Shown here: piece after piece, positions 1-7,750 of the stretch
How the letters are laid out: each line of letters opens with the position of its first letter
Position numbering within the stretch: position 1 is the first letter of the stretch
From: Actinomycetota bacterium
Lineage (GTDB): Bacteria > Actinomycetota > Acidimicrobiia > Acidimicrobiales > MedAcidi-G1
Assembly: GCA_018673475.1 (NCBI GenBank)
Contig: JABHCN010000064.1
Span: 1-32,665, forward strand
DNA: 32,665 bases
Reading direction: 5' to 3'
Notes under the pieces: generated by a model
Database searches by the model: none
Seen by the model: the letters and a program-made list of their open reading frames with translations, nothing else
Told to the model about the DNA's origin: nothing
Made by a program: the position numbers and the translations under genes

Positions 1-994
1 CGTCGGGCTCGACCACCGGCTCATCAGCCGCAGCCTCCTCAACAGGCGCAGACTCAACCACCGGCTCATCAGCCGCAGCCTCCTCAACAGGCGCAGGCTC
101 AACCACCGGCTCATCAGCCGCAGCCTCCTCAACAGGCGCAGACTCAACCACCGGCTCATCAGCCGCAGCCTCCTCAACAGGCGCAGGCTCAACCATGCGT
201 GCCTCGCGCTCGGCGGCGGCGGTCGCCGCCTCGTCACGGGCCTGGGACTGCTCGGCGGCCTTGTCCTCGGCTCGCAGAGATGGTCCGTCGTCGCCGCCCT
301 GGCGGGAGTTGAAGATGAAACGTCCCTCCTCGACCGCATCGGCGACGATGCGACACAGCAGGCTCCCTGACCGGATGGCATCGTCGTTACCCGGAATCAG
401 GTACTGGATCTCATCGGGGTTGCAATCGGTATCGACCACGGCAATCACCGGGATCCCAAGCTTGTTGGCCTCGGTAACGGCAATGTGTTCCTTCACCGTG
501 TCGATGACGAAGATGGCGTCTGGAAGCGACTCCATCTCCTGGATGCCGCCCAGGTTCCTCTGAAGCTTCTCGAGCTCGCGTGATATGAGCAGGGCCTCCT
601 TCTTGGGCATGGCCTCGAACTCGCCGGAGTCGCGCATGCGCTGGTACTCCTGCATCTTGCCGACACGCTTGGAGATGGTCTGGAAGTTGGTGAGCATGCC
701 GCCCAGCCAACGCTGGTTCACGTAGGGCATGCCGCACTTCTGGGCAAAGGACTGGATGGGATCCTGCGCCTGGCGCTTGGTTCCAACGAACAGCACGCGA
801 CCGTTGTCGGCCACGAGGTCACGGGTGAACTTGTATGCAGTTTCGATCCGCTCGAGGGTCTGCTGGAGGTCAATGATGTAGATACCCGACCGCTCGCCGT
901 GGATGAACCTCTGCATCCTCGGGTCCCAGCGGCGGGTCTGATGTCCGAAGTGGACACCCGCTTCCAGCAGTTGCTTCATGGTCACGACGGCCAT
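1..994 (-). CDS. rpsB: 30S ribosomal protein S2 (3' end cut by window edge)
   Basis: Ribosomal protein S2 of the small subunit. The start reads MAVVTMKQLLEAGVHFGHQT, and further hallmarks are TRRWDPRMQRFI, YIIDLQQT, FVGTKRQAQ, WLGGMLTNF and AVVDTNCNPDEI, all typical of bacterial S2. The ATG is preceded by AAGGAG, a strong Shine-Dalgarno. After the conserved core (about 240 residues) comes an Ala/Glu-rich linker, then a tail of 15-residue acidic repeats encoded by 45-bp units, still open at the left edge. The total is therefore above 330 residues, against about 240-270 for common S2 proteins. The gene probably leads an rpsB-tsf operon continuing out of the window (inference). The core assignment is certain; the end of the tail is not visible. 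Confidence 0.97.
   Translation of the reverse strand, partial: MAVVTMKQLLEAGVHFGHQTRRWDPRMQRFIHGERSGIYIIDLQQTLERIETAYKFTRDLVADNGRVLFVGTKRQAQDPIQSFAQKCGMPYVNQRWLGGMLTNFQTISKRVGKMQEYQRMRDSGEFEAMPKKEALLISRELEKLQRNLGGIQEMESLPDAIFVIDTVKEHIAVTEANKLGIPVIAVVDTDCNPDEIQYLIPGNDDAIRSGSLLCRIVADAVEEGRFIFNSRQGGDDGPSLRAEDKAAEQSQARDEAATAAAEREARMVEPAPVEEAAADEPVVESAPVEEAAADEPVVEPAPVEEAAADEPVVESAPVEEAAADEPVVEPD
6..185 (-). repeat. 45-bp tandem repeat in the rpsB tail, 4 units
   Basis: Four 45-bp units (6-50, 51-95, 96-140, 141-185) encode the acidic repeat APVEEAAADEPVVE(S/P) in the S2 tail. Ser and Pro alternate from unit to unit, giving a 90-bp higher-order period. Units are nearly identical at DNA level, so they arose by recent slippage or unequal recombination. 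Confidence 0.95.
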
Positions 995-1084
995 GTCGTG
1001 GTCTCCTTCCCATCGGTTCTTCTCGTCCCCGTCCTGCGCCCGGAGGCGACCGTGGGTGGGCGGGGATGAATCTCTCGTGGACGA

Positions 1085-1116
1085 CACACGGTGTGCCTGT
1101 CCGGGGGTGGAGTGTA
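1085..1116 (-). promoter_or_regulatory. candidate rpsB promoter and leader hairpin
   Basis: The 175-nt gap between the hydrolase gene and rpsB holds a -10-like TACACT (minus strand, 1111-1116) that would give a leader of about 110 nt. Within that leader is a 5-bp inverted repeat, CACAC/GTGTG, with a one-base centre (1085-1095). No good -35 was found at 17 bp. S2 leaders are regulated in other bacteria, but no known rpsB-leader motif was recognised here. Low confidence. Confidence 0.3.
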
Positions 1117-1169
1117 CCGGCGGTCAACCGGGCTCCGACCCCCGGAGACCGGCCACCGGGGTCACCAAC

Positions 1170-2816
1170 TCAGCCAGCAAGAAGGCCATCGACCGGCCCG
1201 GCGACCGACACCATGTCGTGGGCTCCTGCAATCAGTCGGGGCACCACGGCTGCTCCGACCCTGTGTATGAGCGACCTGCACCCCGGGGGCCTTCCAGCAA
1301 GAAAGAGGGAGATCTCGCGGCTGGTTCCCTCCTCGCTGACCAGGCCGTCGTGCTCGAAGAGACCTCCTGACCCGACGATTACCGTCTCGGCGCCTTCAAA
1401 CACGGTCCGTACCGCAGGAACGAGCGGGTCTCCGATTGAGCCGATGCTCAGCATGGGCACATCGGGGGGAAGGCTGGCCCGGGTTCCCGATGCCAGGTCC
1501 GCAACGATCGGTGAACCCACGGGGATTCCCATAAATCCGTCAAGTCCGGCGAGGCCGGGGATGGCGCCGATCCTCTCGAGTGTGCGGGCAGGCGTCAGGC
1601 CACGATGCGGGCTGGCAATGGTCACGAGGAGCACCGACGCCGGTACCTCCCAGGCGGTCATCTGCCCGATTGCCGAGACGGCGACCATTCCGCCGATGGA
1701 GAACCCGTAGATCTCGATTGTCGCTCCGGGTCGAAGGCGCCTGACATCGTCGAGGAGGGCGGCCAGGTGTATTGAACTGTCGGCGACGGACCTGCGCGTC
1801 GCCTCGGGGCTGTTGGCGGTCGCCGGGAGAGGGTCGAACCAGTTCTCGCCGACAGTGTCAGGGTCGGGTATGCGACCACCGTTGTATGAGAACCGGATCA
1901 CATCGGGAGGTGCGAACCCGAGGGCAGCCATGTCCAGTTCGGTGATCGGCCCGCCGTCAGAGGGTGCGTTCAGGCCAGGTACGAGTACCGCTACCCGCTG
2001 GCCCTCCGGGGGCGACGGTCGGATCGAGACGGGCGTGCAGTCGGGTGGGCTGAGCACCGCCGAGGTCAGGGCCACCCCGAGGTCGGCCCATGCCTGGATG
2101 GCGACAATGGGTCTGGCAACGGTCCAGATGTAGCGCTCGACCATCATGCGACCAGCCTCGATGCTGACATCCATCCCGTCAGCCACACGATCGCCGACCC
2201 AGCCACCGGTTGCGCCGGCAGCCCCGACGAGACGGCTCAGGGTGGACCGCTCCTCGCGTCGGCGGGCCGCTGCGGCGGCGGTGGCAACCGCCTCGTCGTC
2301 GTGTGAGGCCAACTGCGCCCGTAACACCGGTTGCCGGCCGATGATGTTCCCCGGGTCCAGATACGAGCCGGTCGGGTCACGCACCCCGAAGTGAACGCGT
2401 CGAGCCGCCCGGCCCACCACCGCACCCGCCATCAGGCGGCGCCCCTCGCTCACATCGACGCTGGCCAGAAAGGAGTAGCTGGTGCGGAGGCCGTCGTCGT
2501 GGAGGATCGTGACGTGCAGGGTCCCGGCCACCTGACCCGCGAAGATGACCATGCCATCGGCTGCCGCAGTTACGGCCTCTCCGGGAAAGGTGGCGTACTC
2601 GAGGCCCCGGTTTCCCGGCAGCCACGGCTCGGCGGGAGGCCGGAAACCGTCTACCACCGGCCCCTCCACGGGATGCCGGTAGACAACGTCCTCCTCGGGT
2701 GCCATCGAATCAGACACCGCGTCGGGGGGTTGGGCAGCGGCCGGGGTGGCCGATACGAGGGCACCCCCAATCGTGGCGGCCGCCACAACAACGGCGGTGA
2801 GGGCTCTTCTTCTCAT
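1170..2816 (-). CDS. secreted protein: degenerate LytM/M23-like domain fused to an alpha/beta hydrolase
   Basis: A 548-residue exported protein. Residues 1-29 form a signal peptide (MRRR, hydrophobic core, SATPAAAQ). Residues 45-157 resemble a LytM/M23 peptidase fold (GEAVTAAADGMVIFAG, HDDGLRTSYSFL, RRVHFGVRDPTGSYLDPG). However, the first zinc motif is NRGLEY instead of HxGxD, and the middle His is replaced in YSFL. Only the final His142 is clear, so it is probably not a peptidase. After an Ala/Arg-rich linker, residues 272-515 form an alpha/beta hydrolase with nucleophile elbow GFSIGG (Ser373), IGDPLVP (Asp463) and EHDGLV (His489) as a plausible triad. The ATG has GGGAGA just upstream. It lies between dprA and rpsB, where actinobacteria often carry an M23 gene. 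Substrate unknown; a cell-wall or envelope ester is a guess. Confidence 0.8.
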   Translation of the reverse strand: MRRRALTAVVVAAATIGGALVSATPAAAQPPDAVSDSMAPEEDVVYRHPVEGPVVDGFRPPAEPWLPGNRGLEYATFPGEAVTAAADGMVIFAGQVAGTLHVTILHDDGLRTSYSFLASVDVSEGRRLMAGAVVGRAARRVHFGVRDPTGSYLDPGNIIGRQPVLRAQLASHDDEAVATAAAAARRREERSTLSRLVGAAGATGGWVGDRVADGMDVSIEAGRMMVERYIWTVARPIVAIQAWADLGVALTSAVLSPPDCTPVSIRPSPPEGQRVAVLVPGLNAPSDGGPITELDMAALGFAPPDVIRFSYNGGRIPDPDTVGENWFDPLPATANSPEATRRSVADSSIHLAALLDDVRRLRPGATIEIYGFSIGGMVAVSAIGQMTAWEVPASVLLVTIASPHRGLTPARTLERIGAIPGLAGLDGFMGIPVGSPIVADLASGTRASLPPDVPMLSIGSIGDPLVPAVRTVFEGAETVIVGSGGLFEHDGLVSEEGTSREISLFLAGRPPGCRSLIHRVGAAVVPRLIAGAHDMVSVAGPVDGLLAG

Positions 2817-2904
2817 TTCATCTCCCAGGTGTGGTTTGTCTCACTCGGGGAAGTTGGCGCCGGTCTCGGGGCAGCATTGTCGGAGGGCGGAGGAGTCGGC
2901 CCGG

Positions 2905-4080
2905 TCATGGCACGCCCCTGCCTGAGCAGCGCTGTAGAAAGCCCCGCTCCTCGCTGATCAGGCCGGCACGCTGCAGCCGACCCACGGCGGAACCCAGTTG
3001 GACCGGAGACAGCCGGGTCCTGGTGGCCAGCCCGTCGAGGGTTGTCGGTTCCCACCCGAGCGCATCGAGGACACCGAGGTCGGCAGGGTCGGCGGAAACC
3101 GGTGGAGCACCGTGGTTGGTGGCGAGGCTGACCGGTTCCAGACATACCAGGTTGAGGGCGCACAGAATGTCGTCGAGGTTGCATGCGGGGGCGGCGCCAT
3201 CAGACAGCAGGCGGTTGGTCCCCTCTGAGGCCGGGCTTCGGATTGGGCCGGGCACGACCAGAACGGGCCGGTCCCTCTCGAGGGCTGCGGTGACCGTGTA
3301 CATGGAACCGCCCTCGAGGTGAGACTCGACAACCACGAGCACATCGGCGAGCGCTGCGATGATGCGGTTTCGGGCTGGGAACCTCCACCTTGCCGGCCCC
3401 ACCCCGAGCGGTGCCTCGGAGATGATCTGCCCGGCATCGGCGACGCGACGCCACAGGGTGCGGTTCTGGGCCGGGTAGACGATGTCCAGGCCTGTCGCCA
3501 CCACGGCCACAGGAGGGGTGCCGCCCATGGCTGCGAGAACCCCGGCATGGCCGGCGGTGTCGATGCCGGATGCCAGCCCCGAGACCACCACGACCCCGGC
3601 CTCGGCAAGTCCGCGGCCGAACTCGACAGCCACCTCGGTTCCGTAGCGGGTGCACCGGCGGGTGCCCACGATCGCCACGGTGGGGCCGTTCTCATTGACC
3701 ACCGGTCGGCCTGTCGAGAAGAGCACCTCCGGAGGATCGGGGTCGTCGACCAGCGCCGGCGGGTAGCCGTGTTCGCCGCGGCGGGTCACGGTCACGCCGA
3801 CGCTTTGCAGTTCGGCGAGTACGGCCTCGGGTGTACAGGTGCGTGCCGCCTCAACCCACGAGGTGGCCACGGACGCAGCCCGTGGGCCTATCACGGCCTG
3901 CACCTCGCGAGGCAACCTGCCGCTGCTGGCCACCTTCCAGGAACCGGCCGGACCCAGCAGACCGAGGAGCGCCCGCAGGCGGGCCGGACCCATCGCAGGA
4001 AGACCTGCCAGGGCGGCAAGGAATGCATGGTCGGCGACCTCGTCTGGAGTCGAACCACCTGACATTGGGCTATCTGACAC
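2905..4080 (-). CDS. dprA: DNA processing protein DprA/Smf
   Basis: DprA binds incoming single-stranded DNA and loads RecA during natural transformation; many non-competent bacteria keep it too. Visible are an N-terminal helix-hairpin-helix-like part (residues 15-90), the Rossmann-like core with VAIVGTRR, VVVSGLASGIDTAGH, AVVATGLDIVYPAQN, ISEAPLG and FPARNRIIAALADVLVVVES, and a C-terminal winged helix (about 335-385: ALGWEPTTLDGLATRTRLS). Length 391 is normal for actinobacteria. The GTG start at 4080 overlaps the end of comM by 11 nt and has a weak AGGT upstream. An in-frame ATG at 4065 would leave 4 nt between the genes, so the start is uncertain. It forms an operon with comM. Confidence 0.95.
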   Translation of the reverse strand: MSDSPMSGGSTPDEVADHAFLAALAGLPAMGPARLRALLGLLGPAGSWKVASSGRLPREVQAVIGPRAASVATSWVEAARTCTPEAVLAELQSVGVTVTRRGEHGYPPALVDDPDPPEVLFSTGRPVVNENGPTVAIVGTRRCTRYGTEVAVEFGRGLAEAGVVVVSGLASGIDTAGHAGVLAAMGGTPPVAVVATGLDIVYPAQNRTLWRRVADAGQIISEAPLGVGPARWRFPARNRIIAALADVLVVVESHLEGGSMYTVTAALERDRPVLVVPGPIRSPASEGTNRLLSDGAAPACNLDDILCALNLVCLEPVSLATNHGAPPVSADPADLGVLDALGWEPTTLDGLATRTRLSPVQLGSAVGRLQRAGLISEERGFLQRCSGRGVP

Positions 4081-5587
4081 TGGGACCTACCGGGCTGAAG
4101 GGGTCGATGCGAAAGCTGAGGGCCGTGTCGATGAGATCCGCCCCGAGGCTGCCTTCGTCACCCTGGAGGTCGCTGATGGTCAGGGCCACGGCACGAACCC
4201 TGTGTAACCCGCGGGCGCTCAGTCGACCGGCGTGCAGGGCGGCTTCGAGAAGGCTGACGGCCGCCGGTTCGAGCACCGCCTCGGCCTCGAGGTCTGATGG
4301 CGAGAGGTCGGAATTGGCCCTCACCCCACGGTCAACAGCCCGCTGCCTTGCCGTTGCTACTCGATCTGCCACGCTCGCCGTGGTCTCTCCCGGGTTTCCG
4401 TCGAGCAGCTCTCCGGGATCGGGGCGTCGGACGTCGACCCTCAGGTCGAACCGGTCGAGCAGTGGTCCCGAAACGCGCCTCACATACCTGGCCCTCACCG
4501 ACTCGGGGCACCGACAGCCTCCGGGGGCGCCAGAGCCGCCGCAGGGGCACGGGTTCATTGCCGCCACCATCAAGACCCTGGCCGGGTACTCGGTACTTCC
4601 GGTTACGCGGCTGACCCGGACAGTGCCCTCCTCGAGTGGCTGGCGGAGGGTGTTGAGCACCTTGGGGGCGAACTCGCCGAGTTCGTCGAGGAACAGGACG
4701 CCGCCGTGGGCGAGGCTGATCTCGCCGGGCCTCATGGTTCCGCTGCCTCCGCCGACCAGAGCCGCTGCCGAGGCTCCATGGTGCGGGGCCCTCCACGGTG
4801 GACGCCGAACCAGGCCACCGGGCGGAAGCTCCTCGCCGACCGCCGAGCGAATCCTGGCTGCCTGGAGGGCGTCGCTGGAATCCAGCCTCGGCAGCAGGCC
4901 GGGGAGGCGTCGGGCCAACATGCTCTTGCCCGCTCCGGGTGGACCGATCATGAGGAGGTGGTGGCCACCGGTGGCCGCGACCTCGAGGGCAAAACGGGGT
5001 ATCGGCTGACCTCGTACGTCGGAGAGGTCCGGGTACTGGATGATCTCGTCGAATTCGGCGAGGTCAGGGCTCGCGGGCCATTCATCGTCGCCACGGAGCG
5101 CCCGTACCAGGGACCGCAGGTCGCCGACCGAATAGACCTGGCGTGCCTCGACGAGGGAGGCTTCGAGTCGGTTCTCGGGGGCCACCACAACCCCCTCCAC
5201 CTCGACGGCATCAACCAGGGGGAGGGCTCCGGCAACGGGCCTGATGGACCCGTCGAGCCCCAGTTCGCCAAGAAACGCCAGGCCGTCGACTGTCTCTGGC
5301 TCGAGTTCGCCACAGGCCACGAGCAGGCCGACCGCCATGGCCAGATCCAGGACGGCTCCGGCCTTGGGCACCCCGGTGGGTGCCAGGTTGACGGTTATCC
5401 GCTGTGACGGCCACGCGAGGCCGCTCGACACGAGCGCTGCGCGCACCCGGTCACGGGCCTCTCTGCACGAGGCGTCAGGCAGGCCCACTACTCCAAAGGC
5501 CGGCAGCCCGTTGGCTACATGAACCTCTACACGGACCGGATGGCCACCGACACCGAGAAGGGTGGCTGAGTTGATGCTTGCGAGCAC
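4070..5587 (-). CDS. comM: YifB/ComM family magnesium-chelatase-like AAA+ ATPase
   Basis: ComM is a hexameric helicase-like ATPase that promotes branch migration during integration of transforming DNA. The 505-residue protein has the N-terminal Lon-protease-like ChlI domain (residues 1-165: VEVHVANGLPAFGVVGLPD, ITVNLAPTGVPKAG). The AAA+ core has Walker A GPPGAGKS at 215-222, FRAPHH-like WRAPHHGAS, Walker B GVLFLDELGEF and the Cys-rich NPCPCGG...CRCP segment. The C-terminal helical domain is also present (SARGLHRVRAVALTISDL). The start is GTG, with GGGAGGAG four bases upstream. Placement directly before dprA is the usual yraN-comM-dprA order. Confidence 0.95.
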   Translation of the reverse strand: MLASINSATLLGVGGHPVRVEVHVANGLPAFGVVGLPDASCREARDRVRAALVSSGLAWPSQRITVNLAPTGVPKAGAVLDLAMAVGLLVACGELEPETVDGLAFLGELGLDGSIRPVAGALPLVDAVEVEGVVVAPENRLEASLVEARQVYSVGDLRSLVRALRGDDEWPASPDLAEFDEIIQYPDLSDVRGQPIPRFALEVAATGGHHLLMIGPPGAGKSMLARRLPGLLPRLDSSDALQAARIRSAVGEELPPGGLVRRPPWRAPHHGASAAALVGGGSGTMRPGEISLAHGGVLFLDELGEFAPKVLNTLRQPLEEGTVRVSRVTGSTEYPARVLMVAAMNPCPCGGSGAPGGCRCPESVRARYVRRVSGPLLDRFDLRVDVRRPDPGELLDGNPGETTASVADRVATARQRAVDRGVRANSDLSPSDLEAEAVLEPAAVSLLEAALHAGRLSARGLHRVRAVALTISDLQGDEGSLGADLIDTALSFRIDPFSPVGPSVR

Positions 5588-5651
5588 TGCTCCTCCCGAA
5601 CTGAGACTGCGGGAGGAGTCGTTGATCGCCGACTCCGAGCGGCTGAGGTCG

Positions 5652-5657
5652 ACTCTA
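5652..5657 (-). promoter_or_regulatory. candidate -10 box for comM
   Basis: TAGAGT on the minus strand lies about 65 nt upstream of the comM GTG, in the divergent gap 5588-5702. No matching -35 was found. The gap contains no other gene that I can support. Weak call. Confidence 0.25.
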
Positions 5658-5690
5658 CGGCGGCCACGCGTAGTTCACGACGGCACGGGC

Positions 5691-5696
5691 GATACT
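5691..5696 (+). promoter_or_regulatory. candidate -10 box, leaderless arrangement, for the small membrane protein
   Basis: GATACT sits six bases before the ATG at 5703 and there is no Shine-Dalgarno, so transcription would start at or next to the start codon. This matches the spacing at other unit heads in the window. No -35 recognised. Confidence 0.4.
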
Positions 5697-5702
5697 TGGG
5701 CC

Positions 5703-5813
5703 ATGGGACTCAGCCCGAAGCGCTACAGACAGAGCCGACCCAGCGATCTCGTCTACGTCGGCTCGGTGGTTGTGGTGGCGGTCCTCCTCGTGACATGGGC
5801 CCTGTTCGGATGA
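5703..5813 (+). CDS. small single-pass membrane protein, 36 aa
   Basis: A 36-residue protein: basic N-terminus (MGLSPKRYRQSRPSDLVYV) followed by one hydrophobic segment (GSVVVVAVLLVTWALF) to the end. This is a plausible positive-inside membrane anchor. It starts six bases after a GATACT box. It ends four bases before the GTG of the next gene, so the two are probably cotranscribed. The strand runs opposite to the dense minus-strand genes on both sides. I do not recognise a named family. Small size limits confidence, but start signal, hydrophobic pattern and spacing agree. Confidence 0.6.
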   Translation: MGLSPKRYRQSRPSDLVYVGSVVVVAVLLVTWALFG

Positions 5814-5817
5814 AGCG

Positions 5818-6057
5818 GTGTCGACGGGTCTGTCTCTTGTCGATGCAGGTCTGACAATGGAGGATCCCGGCGTTCTCGGCGAACTCGAGGTCAGGTTCAT
5901 CCAGCCGTATCAGGCCACCAAGACCTACACGTGTCCCGGTTGCAACCGCGAGATACCACCGGGCCTGGGCCACATGGTGGTGGTCCCCGTCGAGGCACCC
6001 GATCTGCGGCGCCACTGGCACCGCGGCTGTTGGACGGGCAGGCGTACCCGTACCTGA
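5818..6057 (+). CDS. small CxxC/HxxC protein conserved in actinobacteria, function unknown
   Basis: A 79-residue soluble protein with one compact metal-site pattern: TYTCPGCNREIPPGLGH, then RRHWHRGCW, giving CxxC plus HxxxC (and other His) as likely zinc ligands. Similar short proteins with CPGC..EIPPG..H......RRHWH..CW are common in actinobacteria and usually unannotated (from memory of the family). GTG at 5818 follows the upstream stop by four bases. ATG at 5857 (residue 14), preceded by AGG at a good distance, is an alternative start. It lies 11 bases from the convergent yraN stop. Confidence 0.75.
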   Translation: MSTGLSLVDAGLTMEDPGVLGELEVRFIQPYQATKTYTCPGCNREIPPGLGHMVVVPVEAPDLRRHWHRGCWTGRRTRT

Positions 6058-6068
6058 GTCGACCACTG

Positions 6069-6449
6069 CTAGAAGGCCGCCTCCAGCCTCTCGACCCGAC
6101 CCGGCAGCACGGCGACCACGTCGAACCGGACCGCACCGAAACAGCCGCCGACTCTCATCCACTCGACCGCCGCCCGACGGAGACGACCCTGGCGCCTCTG
6201 GTCGACAGCCTCGGCGGGGTGGCCGAACGCCTCAGAGCTACGGGTCTTGACCTCGCAGAAGACAATGGTTCCGGCGTGTTCGAGGATCAGGTCGATCTCG
6301 CCGGACCCGCAGCGCCAGTTGCGGGCCAACACCCGGTAGCCGTCTCTGCGGTAGTGGCGCTCGGCGACACGCTCACCCCATCGTCCCAGGGCCAGATGCC
6401 CGGCGCTGCCAGATGGTGTGGCCGATCTATCGGCCGGCGTCCTCTCCAT
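6069..6449 (-). CDS. yraN: YraN/UPF0102 family protein (predicted endonuclease fold)
   Basis: UPF0102 proteins have a restriction-endonuclease-like fold and no settled function. The signature is GRWGERVAERHYRRDGYRVL, NWRCGSGEIDLILEHAGTIVFCEVKTR with the E-I-D...E-V-K active-site-like residues, then FGHPAEAVDQRRQGRLRRAA. Length 126 is typical. There is no Shine-Dalgarno, but TAGCGT lies seven bases before the ATG. Neighbouring order rplS-yraN-comM-dprA is the actinobacterial one, except that lepB and rnhB, usually between rplS and yraN, are absent. Confidence 0.93.
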   Translation of the reverse strand: MERTPADRSATPSGSAGHLALGRWGERVAERHYRRDGYRVLARNWRCGSGEIDLILEHAGTIVFCEVKTRSSEAFGHPAEAVDQRRQGRLRRAAVEWMRVGGCFGAVRFDVVAVLPGRVERLEAAF

Positions 6450-6456
6450 GGAGGGG

Positions 6457-6462
6457 ACGCTA
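6457..6462 (-). promoter_or_regulatory. candidate -10 box, leaderless arrangement, for yraN
   Basis: TAGCGT lies seven bases before the ATG and no Shine-Dalgarno is present. The 90-nt rplS-yraN gap contains nothing else I can support. No -35 recognised. Confidence 0.35.
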
Positions 6463-6539
6463 GGAAGCAGCTGTGACAGGAGCGGTGGTCGGCTGCCCAG
6501 GGGTGGCCGGAACGGGCCAGCCGGGGCGGAACCGGCGGG

Positions 6540-6887
6540 TCAGAAGTCCCGCTTCTCCTTGACCTTGGCCTTCTTGCCGATGCGGTCACGCAGGTAGTAG
6601 AGCTTGGCCCTGCGGACATCTCCCCGGCTCATCACCTCGATGTGGTCGATTACCGGTGAGTGGATCGGGAAGGTCCTCTCCACGCCGACGCTGAAGCTGA
6701 TCTTGCGCACCGTGAAACTCTCACGGACACCGCTTCCCTGACGACGGATCACGACCCCCTCAAAGACCTGTACGCGCTGGCGGTTTCCCTCCGTGACGCG
6801 TACGTGGACCTTGAGCGCGTCGCCGGGACCGAAGTCGGGCACGTCGTCGCGGAGGTTCTGGCTGTCAACGAGATCTGTGGGCTGCAT
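6540..6887 (-). CDS. rplS: 50S ribosomal protein L19
   Basis: L19 sits at the subunit interface. The 115-residue product begins [20 protein letters not shown] and continues with [53 protein letters not shown] and [11 protein letters not shown], the full L19 pattern. The ATG at 6887 follows AAGGA with good spacing. An upstream in-frame ATG would add 36 residues of low plausibility, so I reject it. It follows trmD by 131 nt, so it may also have its own promoter. Confidence 0.97.
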   Translation of the reverse strand: MQPTDLVDSQNLRDDVPDFGPGDALKVHVRVTEGNRQRVQVFEGVVIRRQGSGVRESFTVRKISFSVGVERTFPIHSPVIDHIEVMSRGDVRRAKLYYLRDRIGKKAKVKEKRDF

Positions 6888-6966
6888 GGCTCGTCCTTGA
6901 ACGGTTCGTTCCGGAAGGGACTGGAATCTGGATGGACCCGGGATCAAGCACCGGGACCGGGCGACA

Positions 6967-6972
6967 AGCATA
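6967..6972 (-). promoter_or_regulatory. candidate -10 box for rplS
   Basis: TATGCT in the 131-nt trmD-rplS gap, about 80 nt upstream of the rplS ATG. The -35 position is not convincing. It may provide extra L19 transcript beside read-through from trmD. Confidence 0.3.
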
Positions 6973-7018
6973 GGCGCCGCCGAACCTGACGCCACCGGTG
7001 ATCCCCGACGTGTCCGAT

Positions 7019-7750
7019 TCAGGCATCCAGTCCGAACTCGGCCAGGAGCTCCTGCTCCTCGTCGCTGACACCGCCACGCCTGTCAATCAGGTCGGGGCGA
7101 AGCGCGATGGTGCGGGCTAGCGAGGCGGCTCGGCGCCAACGCCCAACCCGGGCATGGTCACCCGAGCGGAGCACATCGGGGACCTCGAGGCCACGAAAGT
7201 CGGCGGGTCGGGTGAAGTGGGGGTGTTCCAGAAGGCCAGCCGAGTGCGACTCGTCGAGGGCGGACTCGTCGTTGCCGAGGACACCCGGCTGCAGCCTTGC
7301 CACTGCCTCTATGACCACCAGGGCGGCCAGTTCGCCACCCGCCAGGACGTAGTCGCCGATGGAGATCTCGTCGTCGCACAGGTCTGTGCGGATCCGTTCG
7401 TCGACGCCCTCGTAGCGACCACACAGGAGCGAGAAGCCGTCGAGGGCGGCAAGTTCGGTCGCAACCCCCTGATCGAACTGCCGGCCACCCGGCCCGAGCA
7501 GTATCAAAGGTCGGACCGGTGACACGGTCTCGACTGCGGCAAACACCGGCTCGGGCATCAACACCATGCCGGCGCCGCCTCCGAACGGGCTGTCGTCGAC
7601 AGTGCGATGGACATCGACGGTGGCGAGGCGCAGATCGTGGCAGTGGACCTCAAGGTTCCCGGCGCCGATCGCTCGACCCAGGATGCTCCGACCGACGTAG
7701 TCATCGATTATCTCCGGGAACAGGGTGAACACCTCGGTGCGCAAGGTCAC
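7019..7750 (-). CDS. trmD: tRNA (guanine-N1)-methyltransferase TrmD
   Basis: TrmD methylates G37 of tRNAs with SAM and prevents frameshifting. The 243-residue protein has [46 protein letters not shown] and the SPOUT knot [21 protein letters not shown], then [23 protein letters not shown] in the C-terminal domain. The GTG start overlaps the rimM stop as GTGA, so translation is coupled. The rimM-trmD-rplS order is universal in this operon type. Confidence 0.97.
   Translation of the reverse strand: MTLRTEVFTLFPEIIDDYVGRSILGRAIGAGNLEVHCHDLRLATVDVHRTVDDSPFGGGAGMVLMPEPVFAAVETVSPVRPLILLGPGGRQFDQGVATELAALDGFSLLCGRYEGVDERIRTDLCDDEISIGDYVLAGGELAALVVIEAVARLQPGVLGNDESALDESHSAGLLEHPHFTRPADFRGLEVPDVLRSGDHARVGRWRRAASLARTIALRPDLIDRRGGVSDEEQELLAEFGLDA

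Noticed and set aside
6-185. Regular 45-bp repeats that look like a CRISPR array
   Set aside because: Units are contiguous with no unique spacers, and they continue the S2 reading frame as acidic repeats.
995-1169. Possible RNA gene between the LytM/hydrolase gene and rpsB
   Set aside because: Only short inverted repeats are visible, no tRNA cloverleaf or known leader pattern.
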